This document shows, one piece after another, positions 42,790-51,632 of a DNA stretch of 64,000 bases. The translations under genes were made by a program, and so were the position numbers. Source of the stretch: Actinobacteria bacterium OV320 (GTDB lineage: Bacteria > Actinomycetota > Actinomycetes > Streptomycetales > Streptomycetaceae); NCBI GenBank assembly GCA_001298545.1, contig LJCX01000030.1, positions 372,001 through 436,000 of the forward strand, written 5' to 3'. Numbering within the stretch: the first letter of the stretch is position 1; every line of letters begins with the position of its first letter. The notes under the pieces were generated by a model. The model made no database searches. It saw only the letters and a list, made by a program, of their open reading frames with translations, and was not told where the DNA came from.

Positions 42790-43566
42790 ATGCGGCCGCG
42801 ACCCCCCATCCAGGGCAGAGGCATCTTCAGCGGAACCGGGCTCATCATCACGGGCCTGGCGGCGACCCTGGCGGCGCTGGTCTTCCCGATCTGGTCGTAC
42901 GCCGACCGGTCGGGCACCGGAGTGGACGTACTGAACGCACAGACCGTGTCGACGCAGTACGGGCCGTTGTCCGCGCTGGACCGGGAGTTCGTCACGAAGG
43001 TCCGGCTGGCGGGGCTGTGGGAGCTGCCCGCCGGTCAGCAGGCGCAGACGAAGGGCACGACCGAGGCCGTACGGACGGCGGGCCGGCACCTGGTCGAGGG
43101 GCACACCTTCCTGGACGAGCGGGTGCGCACCGTCGCCTCCCAGCTGGGCCTGGCGCTGCCGAACGAGCCCAACGAGCAGCAGCAGGGCTGGCTGAGCGAG
43201 CTCGACGCCGCGCAGGGCGAGCAGTACGACTGGAAGTTCGCCAACATTCTGCGTCTCGCGCACGGACGGGTGTTCTCCGTCGTCGCCCAGGTGCGGGCCA
43301 GTACCCGCAACTCGCTGGTGCGCGAGCTCGCCGACGACGCCAACACCACCGTGCTGGACCACATCAAGATCCTGGAGGCCACCGGGTTCGTCGACTTCGA
43401 CGCCCTCGCCCGGGACATGGCCGCCGGCAGCACGCCGCCGATCACCCGCTCCCCCGGCCCGCCGGGCCCGACGGCCGACCCCGGGTCGGCCGTGCCGGTC
43501 GCCCCGTCGGCGTATCCCACCTACACGCTCCCGCCGGCCGCCGCCAGCCCGCCGCCCGTCGACTGA
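42790..43566 (+). CDS. DUF4142 protein, membrane-anchored or secreted
   Basis: This 258-residue protein has an N-terminal hydrophobic segment (LIITGLAATLAALVFPIW) as signal or anchor. A helical DUF4142-type domain follows: REFVTKVRLAGLWELPAGQQAQTKGT (motifs REFVTKVRLAGLWE and GQQAQ), VRTAGRHLVEGHTFLDERV, and DWKFANILRLAHG. Asn/Asp-rich IKILEATGFVDFDALARDM and a Pro/Ser/Ala-rich tail end the protein. The role of DUF4142 is unknown. It lies between the MNIO gene and a TIGR04222-type gene on the same strand. Confidence 0.78.
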   Translation: MRPRPPIQGRGIFSGTGLIITGLAATLAALVFPIWSYADRSGTGVDVLNAQTVSTQYGPLSALDREFVTKVRLAGLWELPAGQQAQTKGTTEAVRTAGRHLVEGHTFLDERVRTVASQLGLALPNEPNEQQQGWLSELDAAQGEQYDWKFANILRLAHGRVFSVVAQVRASTRNSLVRELADDANTTVLDHIKILEATGFVDFDALARDMAAGSTPPITRSPGPPGPTADPGSAVPVAPSAYPTYTLPPAAASPPPVD

Positions 43567-43703
43567 CACCGGTTGCGAAACCGTCTTCCGAGGGTCTTCC
43601 GAGGACCGGGCGAGGCAAGCGGAACGTCACATACCCACAACGCTCGGTCCGGATGGTGAACAGGGCATGGTGTTTCTCGGTGCACATGGCATAGAAACGC
43701 GGC

Positions 43704-44480
43704 ATGGTCTGGGTGCTTCTCCTGCTGCTGGCATGGGCCGTCGCGGGTGCGGCGTGCACACGGCTGTGCCTGGCCGCCGTACGGGCGGCGGCCGTCGACG
43801 AGCAGGCGGGCCAGGGACATGACCTGACGCTCTACGAGGCGGCCTTCCTGTCCGGTGGTCCGGGCAGGGTCGCCGACCTGACCATGGTCTCCATGGCGCG
43901 GCAGCGGCGGCTGGTGCTCGCCCGCACGGGCTGGGCGACCGTGGTGGACCCGCGTGGGCGGGACGAGATGGAGCGGTCGGTCATAGGGGCCATCGGGCCC
44001 GACGGGCAGTCCCGTATCGCCCCGGCGCGGGCGGCCGCGGCCGCCGCGGACGCGGTGGGCGGCCTCGCCGACCGGTTGGTCCGCGCCGGTCTCGCGGTGC
44101 CCGACGGAGCCCGTACGACGGTCGCGGCCGGGGTGCGGCAGGTGCGGGTCGCCGCCGTGGCCGTCCTCGCGCTGGGCGCCACCGCACTGCTGATGCCCGC
44201 CACCCCGGACATGCCCCGCAACCTCGTCGCGCTCTGGTTCGCGCTGCCCCTGGCGCTCACGCTGAGCTGCCTCGCCATAGCGCGGGTGGAGGTGCATCCG
44301 TACTCGCGCTGGGCCTCACCGGCCGGGCAGCGGCTGCTGGGCGCGCTGGCGCGGCGCACCGGTGGCCCGGGGGACGACCGTACCTATCTGACCTCCGTCG
44401 CCGTACGCGGGATCCGCGCGGTGGGCGAGCCGGACCTGCGGGCGGCCTTCGCTCATCGTGAGCAGTACGGGCGGGACTGA
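43704..44480 (+). CDS. TIGR04222-type membrane protein
   Basis: This 258-residue protein starts with a membrane helix (VWVLLLLLAWAVAGAACTRL). A cytoplasmic region with DLTLYEAAFLSGGPGRVADL and MARQRRLVLARTGW, typical of the TIGR04222 near-uncomplex family, is followed by two membrane helices (VAAVAVLALGATALLMPA, LVALWFALPLALTLSCLAI). Many family members end in a Gly/Cys-rich tail; this one does not, ending EHREQYGRD-like (AHREQYGRD). As I recall, such genes are often neighbours of DUF692 genes, as here. Function unknown. Confidence 0.75.
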   Translation: MVWVLLLLLAWAVAGAACTRLCLAAVRAAAVDEQAGQGHDLTLYEAAFLSGGPGRVADLTMVSMARQRRLVLARTGWATVVDPRGRDEMERSVIGAIGPDGQSRIAPARAAAAAADAVGGLADRLVRAGLAVPDGARTTVAAGVRQVRVAAVAVLALGATALLMPATPDMPRNLVALWFALPLALTLSCLAIARVEVHPYSRWASPAGQRLLGALARRTGGPGDDRTYLTSVAVRGIRAVGEPDLRAAFAHREQYGRD

Positions 44481-44611
44481 GGCAGGGCGCGCTCGACCAC
44501 CGGGGGGCGCACAAGGGGCATTGGCGCCGACACCCGCCGATGGTGCTTGCCTTCCCCCACGGTCGAACCAACCATCCCTTGTGTCGCCGCCGTGCACCGA
44601 AGGGACATCCG

Positions 44612-46222
44612 ATGAGAGCCGCCGCCCTCCACTCGGCCGCAGGAGCCCTCCTGCTGACCGCCCTCTCCGCCGTCCCGGCGGGCGGCGCCCCGAACACCGG
44701 CGGCCTGTCCGGCTCGCCCGGTGTCGCGCTGACCGCCGTGCGGGCCGCGGCGAAGGGCGTCGACTTCGGGAAGTGCTCCAAGGCGCAGGACCTGCCCGGC
44801 AGCATGCAGTGCGGCACGGTCTCCGTCCCGCTCGACTACGCGGCCCCGAACGGCAAGCAGATCGAGCTCACCGTCAGCCGGGTGAAGGCCACCCACCGGG
44901 ACCCGCACAACAGCAAGCGCCGGGTGCCCCGGCAGGGCGCGCTGGTCTTCAACCCGGGCGGTCCCGGCGGCTCGGGCCTGTACTTCCCGCTGATCGGGCT
45001 GCTGCCGGAGTGGAAGCGCATCGGGGCGGCCTACGACCTCGTCGGCTACGAGCCGCGCGGGGTCGGCCGTTCGGCGCCGCTGTCCTGCCAGGATCCCAAG
45101 CGCTTCTTCAAGGGCCCCGCGCCCGCCCCGGACCACCCCTCGGAGTCGTACAAGCGGGAGCGCATCGCGCAGGCGAAGGCGTACGCACAGGGCTGTGCGA
45201 AGCGGTCGGGCAGCGCCCTGCGGCACTACAACTCGCTCAACAACGCCCGCGACCTGGACGTGCTGCGCGCCGCGCTCGGCGAGGAGCGGCTGACGTTCAT
45301 GGGGGCGTCGTACGGCACCTACTTCGGTGCGGTCTACGCGACGCTGTTCCCCTCCCACGTGCGGCGGATGGTGTTCGACGCGGCCGTGAACCCGGACCCG
45401 GCGCAGATCTGGTACCGCAACAACCTCGACCAGTCGGCGGCGTTCGAGAGCCGCTGGACGGACTTCCGGGAGTGGATCGCGAGGCACGACGACGTGTACG
45501 GCCTGGGCGGGACGGCGGAGGCGGTGCTGACCAGCTACGAGCGGGCGCGCGCCCGGCTGGCCGCGGAGCCGGCCGGCGGGAAGGTGGGCCCGGGACAGCT
45601 CCAGGGCGCGTTCCTCCAGGCCGGGTACTACGACGACTACTGGCCCGCCCGGGCGCAGGCGCTGTCGGAGTACCTGAAGGGTGATCCCAAGCAGCTGATC
45701 GCGCAGGCCGGGCCGGTGCGGGAGGCCGCCGCGGAGGCGGAGAACTCCACGGCCGTGTACACGGCCGTGGAGTGCAACGACGCGTCCTGGCCGACGGACT
45801 GGAGGGTCTGGGACCGCGACAACACGCGGCTGGCGCGCGTCGCGCCGTTCGAGACGTGGGACAACGTGTGGGCGAACCTGCCGTGCGCGTACTGGCCGGC
45901 GCCCCGGCAGCAGCCGGTCGACGTGCGAACCGGTCCGGGTGAGCTGCCGCCGACGCTGATCCTGGCCGCCGAGCGGGACGCGGCGGCGCCGTATGCCGGG
46001 GCGCTGGAGATGCACCGGCGGCTGACGGGCTCGGTGCTGGTGACCGAGCGGGACGCCGGCACGCACGGCATCGCGGGCGGCCCGAACCGGTGCGTCAACG
46101 GCCACCTGGACGCGTACCTGCTGGAGGGCAGGCTCCCGGTGCGGCGCGCGGCCTGCGCACCGCACCCGGAACCCGAGCCGGCGGTCGCTCCCGCGGAGCG
46201 CGCCGCCCGGCCGGGGCGCTGA
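44612..46222 (+). CDS. Secreted alpha/beta-hydrolase, tripeptidyl aminopeptidase (TAP/SlpD-like) family
   Basis: This 536-residue exported serine hydrolase of peptidase family S33 has a signal peptide in the first ~30 residues. VSVPLDYAAPNGKQI, FNPGGPGGSG (oxyanion region), GYEPRGVGRSAPL and the nucleophile elbow GASYGT identify the family. Acid and base candidates are in LAAERDAAAP and GTHGIAGG, and TAP_C-type CVNGHLDAYLL closes the protein. It would release N-terminal peptides outside the cell. GAAGGGA precedes the ATG at 44612. It ends flush against the convergent hemQ. Confidence 0.87.
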   Translation: MRAAALHSAAGALLLTALSAVPAGGAPNTGGLSGSPGVALTAVRAAAKGVDFGKCSKAQDLPGSMQCGTVSVPLDYAAPNGKQIELTVSRVKATHRDPHNSKRRVPRQGALVFNPGGPGGSGLYFPLIGLLPEWKRIGAAYDLVGYEPRGVGRSAPLSCQDPKRFFKGPAPAPDHPSESYKRERIAQAKAYAQGCAKRSGSALRHYNSLNNARDLDVLRAALGEERLTFMGASYGTYFGAVYATLFPSHVRRMVFDAAVNPDPAQIWYRNNLDQSAAFESRWTDFREWIARHDDVYGLGGTAEAVLTSYERARARLAAEPAGGKVGPGQLQGAFLQAGYYDDYWPARAQALSEYLKGDPKQLIAQAGPVREAAAEAENSTAVYTAVECNDASWPTDWRVWDRDNTRLARVAPFETWDNVWANLPCAYWPAPRQQPVDVRTGPGELPPTLILAAERDAAAPYAGALEMHRRLTGSVLVTERDAGTHGIAGGPNRCVNGHLDAYLLEGRLPVRRAACAPHPEPEPAVAPAERAARPGR

Positions 46223-46954
46223 TCAGGCGAGGCCCGCGACGAGCTCCGTGAGGTCCTTGCGACGGCCCGTGTAGAACGGGACCTCCTCGCGGACGTGCAT
46301 ACGGGCCTCCGAGGCGCGCAGGTGGCGCATGAGGTCGACGATGCGGTACAGCTCGTCGGCCTCGAAGGCCAGGAGCCACTCGTAGTCGCCCAGCGAGAAC
46401 GAGGCGACGGTGTTGGCGCGGACGTCCGGGTAGCCGCGGGCCATCTTGCCGTGGTCGGCGAGCATGCGGCGACGGTCCTCGTCGGGCAGCAGGTACCAGT
46501 CGTAGGAGCGCACGAAGGGGTAGACGCTCACGTAGTTGCGGGGCGTCTCGTCGGCGAGGAACGCCGGGATGTGCGAGCGGTTGAACTCGGCGGGGCGGTG
46601 CAGTGCCATGTTCGACCAGACCGGCTCCAGAGCGCGGCCCAGCTTCGTCCGGCGGAAGAGGTTGTACGCCTCCTGGAGCTGGTCGGCGGTCTCGGCGTGC
46701 CACCAGATCATGACGTCGGCGTCGGCGCGCAGGCCGGACACGTCGTAGGTGCCGCGGATCGTCACGTCCTTGGCGGCGAGCTGGTCGAACAGCTCCTGGA
46801 CCTCTTCGGCGTAACCCGCGCGGTCCTCGGGCAGCACGTCCTTCAGCTTGAAGACGGACCACAGCGTGTAGCGGATGACCTCGTTGAGGTCCTTGGCCAG
46901 CTTGCCCTTGTTCGGGACCCTGCCGGACTCGGTGGTGGGGGCGTCGTCACTCAT
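46223..46954 (-). CDS. hemQ: Coproheme decarboxylase HemQ (chlorite-dismutase family)
   Basis: This 243-residue haem-binding enzyme oxidatively decarboxylates coproheme to haem b in the coproporphyrin-dependent pathway of actinobacteria and firmicutes. The RYTLWSVFKL opening, YPFVRSYDWYLL with the reactive tyrosine, and the haem-ligand histidine in ADHGKMARGYPDVRA are family features. The upstream hemG stop (46960-46962) overlaps an in-frame ATG at 46963, so the start could be there, adding three residues; 46954 matches the usual MSDDAPTT start. Confidence 0.94.
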   Translation of the reverse strand: MSDDAPTTESGRVPNKGKLAKDLNEVIRYTLWSVFKLKDVLPEDRAGYAEEVQELFDQLAAKDVTIRGTYDVSGLRADADVMIWWHAETADQLQEAYNLFRRTKLGRALEPVWSNMALHRPAEFNRSHIPAFLADETPRNYVSVYPFVRSYDWYLLPDEDRRRMLADHGKMARGYPDVRANTVASFSLGDYEWLLAFEADELYRIVDLMRHLRASEARMHVREEVPFYTGRRKDLTELVAGLA

Positions 46955-46959
46955 GGCTC

Positions 46960-48423
46960 TCATTCTCCCGCTCCGCCGTGCAGACTCTGCACCGGGTGGG
47001 CCGCGAGCTCCCGTGCGGCGCTCAGGTCGCCGCCGAGCTGGTCGACCGCCGCGTACGCGCTCGCGATGCAGGCCGGGATGCCCACGCCGTCGTACGGGGC
47101 GCCGCAGACCGCGAGGCCGGGGAGTTCGGCGACGTGCTCGCGGATGCGGGCCACGCGCGCGTGGTGGCCGACCGGGTACTGCGGCAGGCCGTCCGTCCAG
47201 CGGGTGACTCGGGTTTCGAGAGGCGTGGCGTCCAGGCCCGTGGCCGCGCGCAGGTCGTGCCGGGAGACGTCGACGAGGTCGGCGTCCTCGCGACCCAGGA
47301 TCTCCGTCTCGCCGTACCGCCCCACGGAGGTGCGCAGCACGACCGTGTCCGGGTCCTCGTCGGCGATCCAGCCCCACTTCCGGGAGGAGAAGGTGGACGC
47401 CTTGATGGTGCGTCCGTCGACCGGCGGGTCGAGGAAACCGCTGCCGTCGGGCAGGGCGTCGGCGGTGTCGGCGCGCCGGTAGGCGAGGGTGACCAGGGCC
47501 ATGGAGGCGTACTCCACCGTGCGCAGTGCGGCGGCGGCGCCGGGGGACTCGGCGGCCAGCAGCGCGGCGGCGGCCGGCGCGGGCACCGCGACGACCACGG
47601 CGTCGGCGGTCAGCACCCGCTCCCCCGCGGTGACCCGCCAGCCTCCGCCGGGTGCGCGGCGCAGTCCGGTCACGGGTACGCGCGTGTGGATCTCGCCGCC
47701 GCGTGCCCGAACGGAGTCGGCGACCGCGAGCGGCAGGGAGCCCACACCACCTTCGAGGCCCATGAACACCGGGCCGGTCTGCTGGTTGGCGGCGGCCTTG
47801 GCCTGGATCTCGCGGACGGCCTCCGTCAGCGAGGTGTGGGTGAGTGCCGCCTGGTAGAGCTGCGGGACGGCGGAGCGCATCGAGATCCGGTAGGCGTCAC
47901 CGGCGTACACCCCGCCGAGGAGCGGTTCGACGATGCGGTCGACGACCTCGCGGCCCAGGCGTGCCGCCACGTACTCCCCGACGGCCACGTCGTCCCCGAC
48001 CTCGGTGCGGGGCAGGTCGGCGTCGCGCTCGATCCGGGCGAGCCCCTCGTCGGAGAGGACTCCGGCGAGGGCGGTGGCCGTGCCGGGCACGCCCATGACG
48101 TGGCCCTTGGGCATGGGGCGCAGCGCGCCGCGGGTCCAGATCGAGGCCGTCGCGGTGGCCGGCGGCCGGAGGCGGTCGGAGAGGCCCACCTCGCGCGCGA
48201 GGGCGACCGCCTCGGGCCGGCGGGCCAGCATCGACTCGGCGCCGAAGTCCACGCGCACGCCCGCGATCCCGCCGGGCAGCAGCTTGCCTCCCACCCGGTC
48301 GGAGGCCTCGAGGACGGTCACGCGCGCCCCGCGCCGCAGCAGCCGGTGGGCGGCGGCCAGCCCGGCGATCCCGGCTCCGACGACGACGACGTGCTGCCCC
48401 GTGCCCGTACCCGTTGAGCTCAT
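46960..48423 (-). CDS. hemG: Coproporphyrinogen/protoporphyrinogen oxidase (CgoX/HemY type)
   Basis: This 487-residue FAD enzyme has dinucleotide-binding VVVGAGIAGLAAAHRLL at the N-terminus, then VTVLEASDRVGGKL, RPMPKGHVMGVPG, EPLLGGVYAGDAYRISMRS and the C-terminal GVGIPACIASAYAAVDQL FAD closure. In organisms with HemQ the physiological substrate is coproporphyrinogen III. The gene is immediately upstream of hemQ with stop-start overlap, so the two last-but-one haem steps are co-expressed. hemE is 4 kb away on the same strand. Confidence 0.95.
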   Translation of the reverse strand: MSSTGTGTGQHVVVVGAGIAGLAAAHRLLRRGARVTVLEASDRVGGKLLPGGIAGVRVDFGAESMLARRPEAVALAREVGLSDRLRPPATATASIWTRGALRPMPKGHVMGVPGTATALAGVLSDEGLARIERDADLPRTEVGDDVAVGEYVAARLGREVVDRIVEPLLGGVYAGDAYRISMRSAVPQLYQAALTHTSLTEAVREIQAKAAANQQTGPVFMGLEGGVGSLPLAVADSVRARGGEIHTRVPVTGLRRAPGGGWRVTAGERVLTADAVVVAVPAPAAAALLAAESPGAAAALRTVEYASMALVTLAYRRADTADALPDGSGFLDPPVDGRTIKASTFSSRKWGWIADEDPDTVVLRTSVGRYGETEILGREDADLVDVSRHDLRAATGLDATPLETRVTRWTDGLPQYPVGHHARVARIREHVAELPGLAVCGAPYDGVGIPACIASAYAAVDQLGGDLSAARELAAHPVQSLHGGAGE

Positions 48424-48582
48424 GCGTCCACTCTCTCAGACCCCACTGACACCCCCGCCGGGGCCCGGTGTCCTGCCCGCGTCCCGACCGTGACCTGTTC
48501 GGAACCGATCCGCGCCAACGTCCCGGCCCGCTCGGGCGTCCAAGGAGCGTCACAGTCGTCACCGTCTCGGGGGTACACCCAC

Positions 48583-49635
48583 ATGCGCACTCGACATTCC
48601 GCAGGACGCTCCGTACGGCGTTCCGCACGGCCCTCCCACGCCCTGGCCGGGATCCTGCTGGCCGCGGCCCTCGCACTCGCCGGATGCAGCGGCGCCGCCG
48701 ACTCGGGCGCGAACAGCACGGCCGACAAGGCCGCCGTCGGGGAGGCCGGCGCCGGTGACGTGGACGCCGCGCAGGACGCGAAGGAGGGGGCGGGCGCGAG
48801 CGGCTCGAAGGCCACCTCGGCACCCGGCCTCACCGCCAACCGCATCATCCGCACCGCCTCCCTGACCGTGCAGGTCAAGGACGTGCCGAAGGCCCTGGAC
48901 GAGGCTCGCGCGACCACCGAGAACGCGGGCGGCTACATCGGCGACGAGACGACCGTCCGGGAGGAGGACGGCGCCGAGCGGACCCGCGTGGTGCTGCGGG
49001 TGCCCGTCGAGAAGTACAACGACGTCCTCGCCGCCCTGCAGGGCGCGGGCAAGCTCCTGGAGCGCACGGCGAAGGCCCAGGACGTCACCGACCAGGTCGT
49101 CGACGTCGAGAGCCGCATCACCTCGCAGCGCGCCAGCGTCGCCCGGGTCCGCGAGCTGATGGACCGGGCCACCAAGCTGAGCGACGTGGTCACCCTGGAG
49201 GGCGAGTTGAGCAGCCGGGAGTCCGACCTGGAGGCGCTGCTCGCCCAGCAGGCGTCCCTGAAGGACCGCACGAGCCTGGCGACCGTCACGCTGACCCTGT
49301 CGGAGAAGCCGGTCGTCCCGGCCGCCGAGGACGACGATCCCGGGTTCGTGGACGCGCTGGCGGGCGGCTGGGACGCGTTCGTGACGATGCTGCGCTGGAT
49401 CGCCGTCGTGTTCGGAGCGGCGCTGCCGTTCCTCGTGGTGGGTGTCCTGCTCCTGCTGGCGTGGCTGCGGCTGGTGCGACCGCGCCGGAGGGCGGCGGAG
49501 GCGAGCTGGGCCCGGTTGAGCGTGCCCGGGCAGACCGGGGCCGCGCACACGGAGGCCGGGGCCGCGCACACGGAGGCCGGGCAGACCGGAGCCGGGGGGA
49601 CCGAGGCCGGGACGGGCGAGCCCGAGCGGCGCTGA
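48583..49635 (+). CDS. DUF4349 lipoprotein with C-terminal membrane helix
   Basis: This 350-residue protein has lipobox LAGC (Cys about residue 30) and a Gly/Ala/Asp-rich tether. The DUF4349 domain follows: NRIIRTASLTVQVKDVPKAL, NAGGYIGDE, VVLRVPVEKYNDVLAAL, and long helices VTDQVVDVESRITSQRASV. A membrane helix (FGAALPFLVVGVLLLLAWL) comes next, and the tail repeats GAAHTEA from an 18-bp DNA repeat near 49538-49577. The function of the family is unknown; a surface sensor or scaffold is suggested by topology. The ATG at 48583 is preceded by only a weak ribosome site. Confidence 0.83.
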   Translation: MRTRHSAGRSVRRSARPSHALAGILLAAALALAGCSGAADSGANSTADKAAVGEAGAGDVDAAQDAKEGAGASGSKATSAPGLTANRIIRTASLTVQVKDVPKALDEARATTENAGGYIGDETTVREEDGAERTRVVLRVPVEKYNDVLAALQGAGKLLERTAKAQDVTDQVVDVESRITSQRASVARVRELMDRATKLSDVVTLEGELSSRESDLEALLAQQASLKDRTSLATVTLTLSEKPVVPAAEDDDPGFVDALAGGWDAFVTMLRWIAVVFGAALPFLVVGVLLLLAWLRLVRPRRRAAEASWARLSVPGQTGAAHTEAGAAHTEAGQTGAGGTEAGTGEPERR

Positions 49636-49662
49636 ACTGCGAGTCCCCCGTAGCGTGTTCGT

Positions 49663-51045
49663 ATGAGCATCGAGCGACTGGTGGTGATCGGCGGGGACGC
49701 CGCGGGCATGTCCGCGGCGTCCCAGGCCCGCCGTCTGAAGGGCCCCGGGGAGCTGGAGATCGTGGCCTTCGAACGCGGCCACTTCACGTCCTTCTCGGCG
49801 TGCGGCATCCCGTACTGGGTGGGCGGTGACGTCACCGAGCGGGACGATCTGATCGCCCGCACGCCCGAGGAACACCGCGCGCGGGGGATCGACCTGCGGC
49901 TGCGCACGGAGGTCACGGAGATCGACGTCGCGGGGCGGCGGGTACGCGCGCGTGCGCTGGATCGCGGGGCTCAGTCCTGGACGTCGTACGACAAGCTCGT
50001 CATCGCGACCGGGGCCCGCCCGATCCGGCCGGACCTGCCGGGCATGGACGCGGAGGGCGTGCACGGGGTGCAGACCCTGGACGACGGGCAGGCGCTGATC
50101 GACACGCTGGCACGCGCGCGAGGGAAGCGGGCGGTGGTCGTGGGGGCGGGCTACATCGGCGTGGAGATGGCCGAGGCGCTCATCAAGCGCGGCTACGAGG
50201 TGACGGTCGTCAACCGGGGCAGCGAGCCGATGTCGACCCTCGACCCGGACATGGGGCGGCTGGTGCGCCGGGCCATGGAGGGTCTCGGCATCACCATGGT
50301 GAACGACTCCGAGGTCACCGCACTGCGCACCGCCGAGGACGGTCACGTACGGGCGGTGGTCACCGAGGACGCCGAATATCCGGCGGACGTGGTGGTGCTG
50401 GGCATCGGGGTCCGTCCGGAGACCGGGCTCGCGAAGGCCGCGGGCCTGCCCCTGGGCACGCACGGCGGCCTCCTCACGGACCTGGCGATGCGGGTGCGCG
50501 GGCCCCTCGCCGACGGGACCGTCTGGGCCGGCGGTGACTGCGTCGAGGTCCTGGACCTGGTCTCCGGCCAGGAGCGCCACATCGCCCTGGGCACCCATGC
50601 GAACAAGCACGGCCAGGTCATCGGCACCAACGTCGGGGGCGGGTACGCCACGTTCCCCGGCGTGGTCGGCACGGCCGTCAGCAAGGTGTGCGATCTGGAG
50701 ATCGCCCGCACGGGGCTCCGTGAGAAGGACGCCCGTCGCGTCGGCCTCCGATTCGAAGCGGTCACCATCGAGTCGACCAGCCGGGCCGGCTACTACCCCG
50801 GGGCCTCCCCCATGACGGTCAAGATGCTCGCCGAGCGAAGGACGGGCCGTCTGCTGGGCCTTCAGATCGTCGGGCGGGAGGGCGCGGGCAAACGCGTCGA
50901 CATCGCGGCGGTGGCGTTGACGGCCGGGATGACGGTGGAACAGATGACGGCCCTGGACCTCGGGTACGCGCCGCCGTTCTCACCGGTGTGGGATCCCGTA
51001 CTGGTGGCGGCGAGGAAGGCCTCGGCGAAGGTTCGCGGCCTCTAG
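49663..51045 (+). CDS. CoA-disulfide-reductase/NADH-oxidase-like FAD oxidoreductase
   Basis: This 460-residue flavoprotein of the pyridine nucleotide-disulfide family has FAD-binding VVIGGDAAGMSAASQARR, single redox cysteine in FSACGIPYWVGG, NAD-binding VVVGAGYIGVEMAEAL, and FAD-contact VWAGGDCVEV. A C-terminal dimerisation domain (GLQIVGREGAGKRVDIAA) closes it. The one active-site Cys places it with CoA-disulfide reductases/NADH oxidases rather than dithiol enzymes. The natural disulfide is unknown. It is divergent from hemG across the DUF4349 gene. Confidence 0.88.
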   Translation: MSIERLVVIGGDAAGMSAASQARRLKGPGELEIVAFERGHFTSFSACGIPYWVGGDVTERDDLIARTPEEHRARGIDLRLRTEVTEIDVAGRRVRARALDRGAQSWTSYDKLVIATGARPIRPDLPGMDAEGVHGVQTLDDGQALIDTLARARGKRAVVVGAGYIGVEMAEALIKRGYEVTVVNRGSEPMSTLDPDMGRLVRRAMEGLGITMVNDSEVTALRTAEDGHVRAVVTEDAEYPADVVVLGIGVRPETGLAKAAGLPLGTHGGLLTDLAMRVRGPLADGTVWAGGDCVEVLDLVSGQERHIALGTHANKHGQVIGTNVGGGYATFPGVVGTAVSKVCDLEIARTGLREKDARRVGLRFEAVTIESTSRAGYYPGASPMTVKMLAERRTGRLLGLQIVGREGAGKRVDIAAVALTAGMTVEQMTALDLGYAPPFSPVWDPVLVAARKASAKVRGL

Positions 51046-51133
51046 CCGGGCCCGGCGTCGGGACGACCGGCCCGAGCGGCGCGGGGAGCCGCGCCACCAG
51101 CCCCCGCGCACCCGGATCTCGCGCACCCGGGCC

Positions 51134-51248
51134 CCGCAACGTCGCTCAAGCGGTTCCCGCAATGTTGCTCAGGCGGTTCCCGCAACGCCGCTCAAGCGGT
51201 TCCCGCAATGTTGTTCAAGCGGTTCCCGCAATGTTGCTCAGGCGGTTC
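51134..51248. repeat. Five 23-bp tandem repeats at a convergent junction
   Basis: Units start at 51134, 51157, 51180, 51203 and 51226; consensus CCGCAATGTTGCTCAAGCGG plus TTC. Differences are confined to a few positions (AACGTC/AATGTT/AACGCC, and AAGC/AGGC). Each unit can pair CCGC with GCGG. The last unit contains the stop codon of the leftward small gene. There are no spacers, so this is not a CRISPR. Confidence 0.96.
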
Positions 51249-51507
51249 CACTCAGTCGCGGCAGCGCGGAGACCGCCGCCGCGGCCGGCTGCTCCGCGGG
51301 CTTCGCGTGTGCCGCGGGGGCTGGCCGCGACCGCAGACGGCTGCTGACAGCCTCGTCCAGGGTCACCGGCCGCTGCATCTGCGCGGCGAGCCGCCCGGCC
51401 TCCTGGCCGAGTCGTGCCACGTCCTCCCAGGGCAGCCGGATCACCAGGGAGATCTCCGCCTCGCCGTCGGGAGTGGCGTGCATGGGGGGAGTTACTCGGT
51501 CGTTCAT
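51238..51507 (-). CDS. Small conserved Streptomyces hypothetical protein
   Basis: This 89-residue soluble protein has a core EAEISLVIRLPWEDVARLGQ and MQRPVTLDEAVSSRLRSRP, predicted as strand then helix, with a low-complexity Ala/Pro tail. It might be a small DNA- or protein-binding unit, but no known domain is recognised. AGGAA precedes the ATG. The TGA is within the fifth 23-bp repeat, so the tail may have been shaped by that array. Confidence 0.7.
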   Translation of the reverse strand: MNDRVTPPMHATPDGEAEISLVIRLPWEDVARLGQEAGRLAAQMQRPVTLDEAVSSRLRSRPAPAAHAKPAEQPAAAAVSALPRLSGTA

Positions 51508-51632
51508 CGCCTGTTCCTCACGTCGTCCCCGCGGCCCGCCTTCCTCGTGCCGCGAGCAGTTGACGGTTCATACGCGCCCGTGGGGATCCCCGTTCACCGG
51601 TTCGTCGAACGGATCGGGGGCAGAACTTCCTT

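Noticed and set aside
51134..51248. Possible CRISPR array
   Set aside because: The 23-bp units are directly adjacent without unique spacers, and no cas gene is present.
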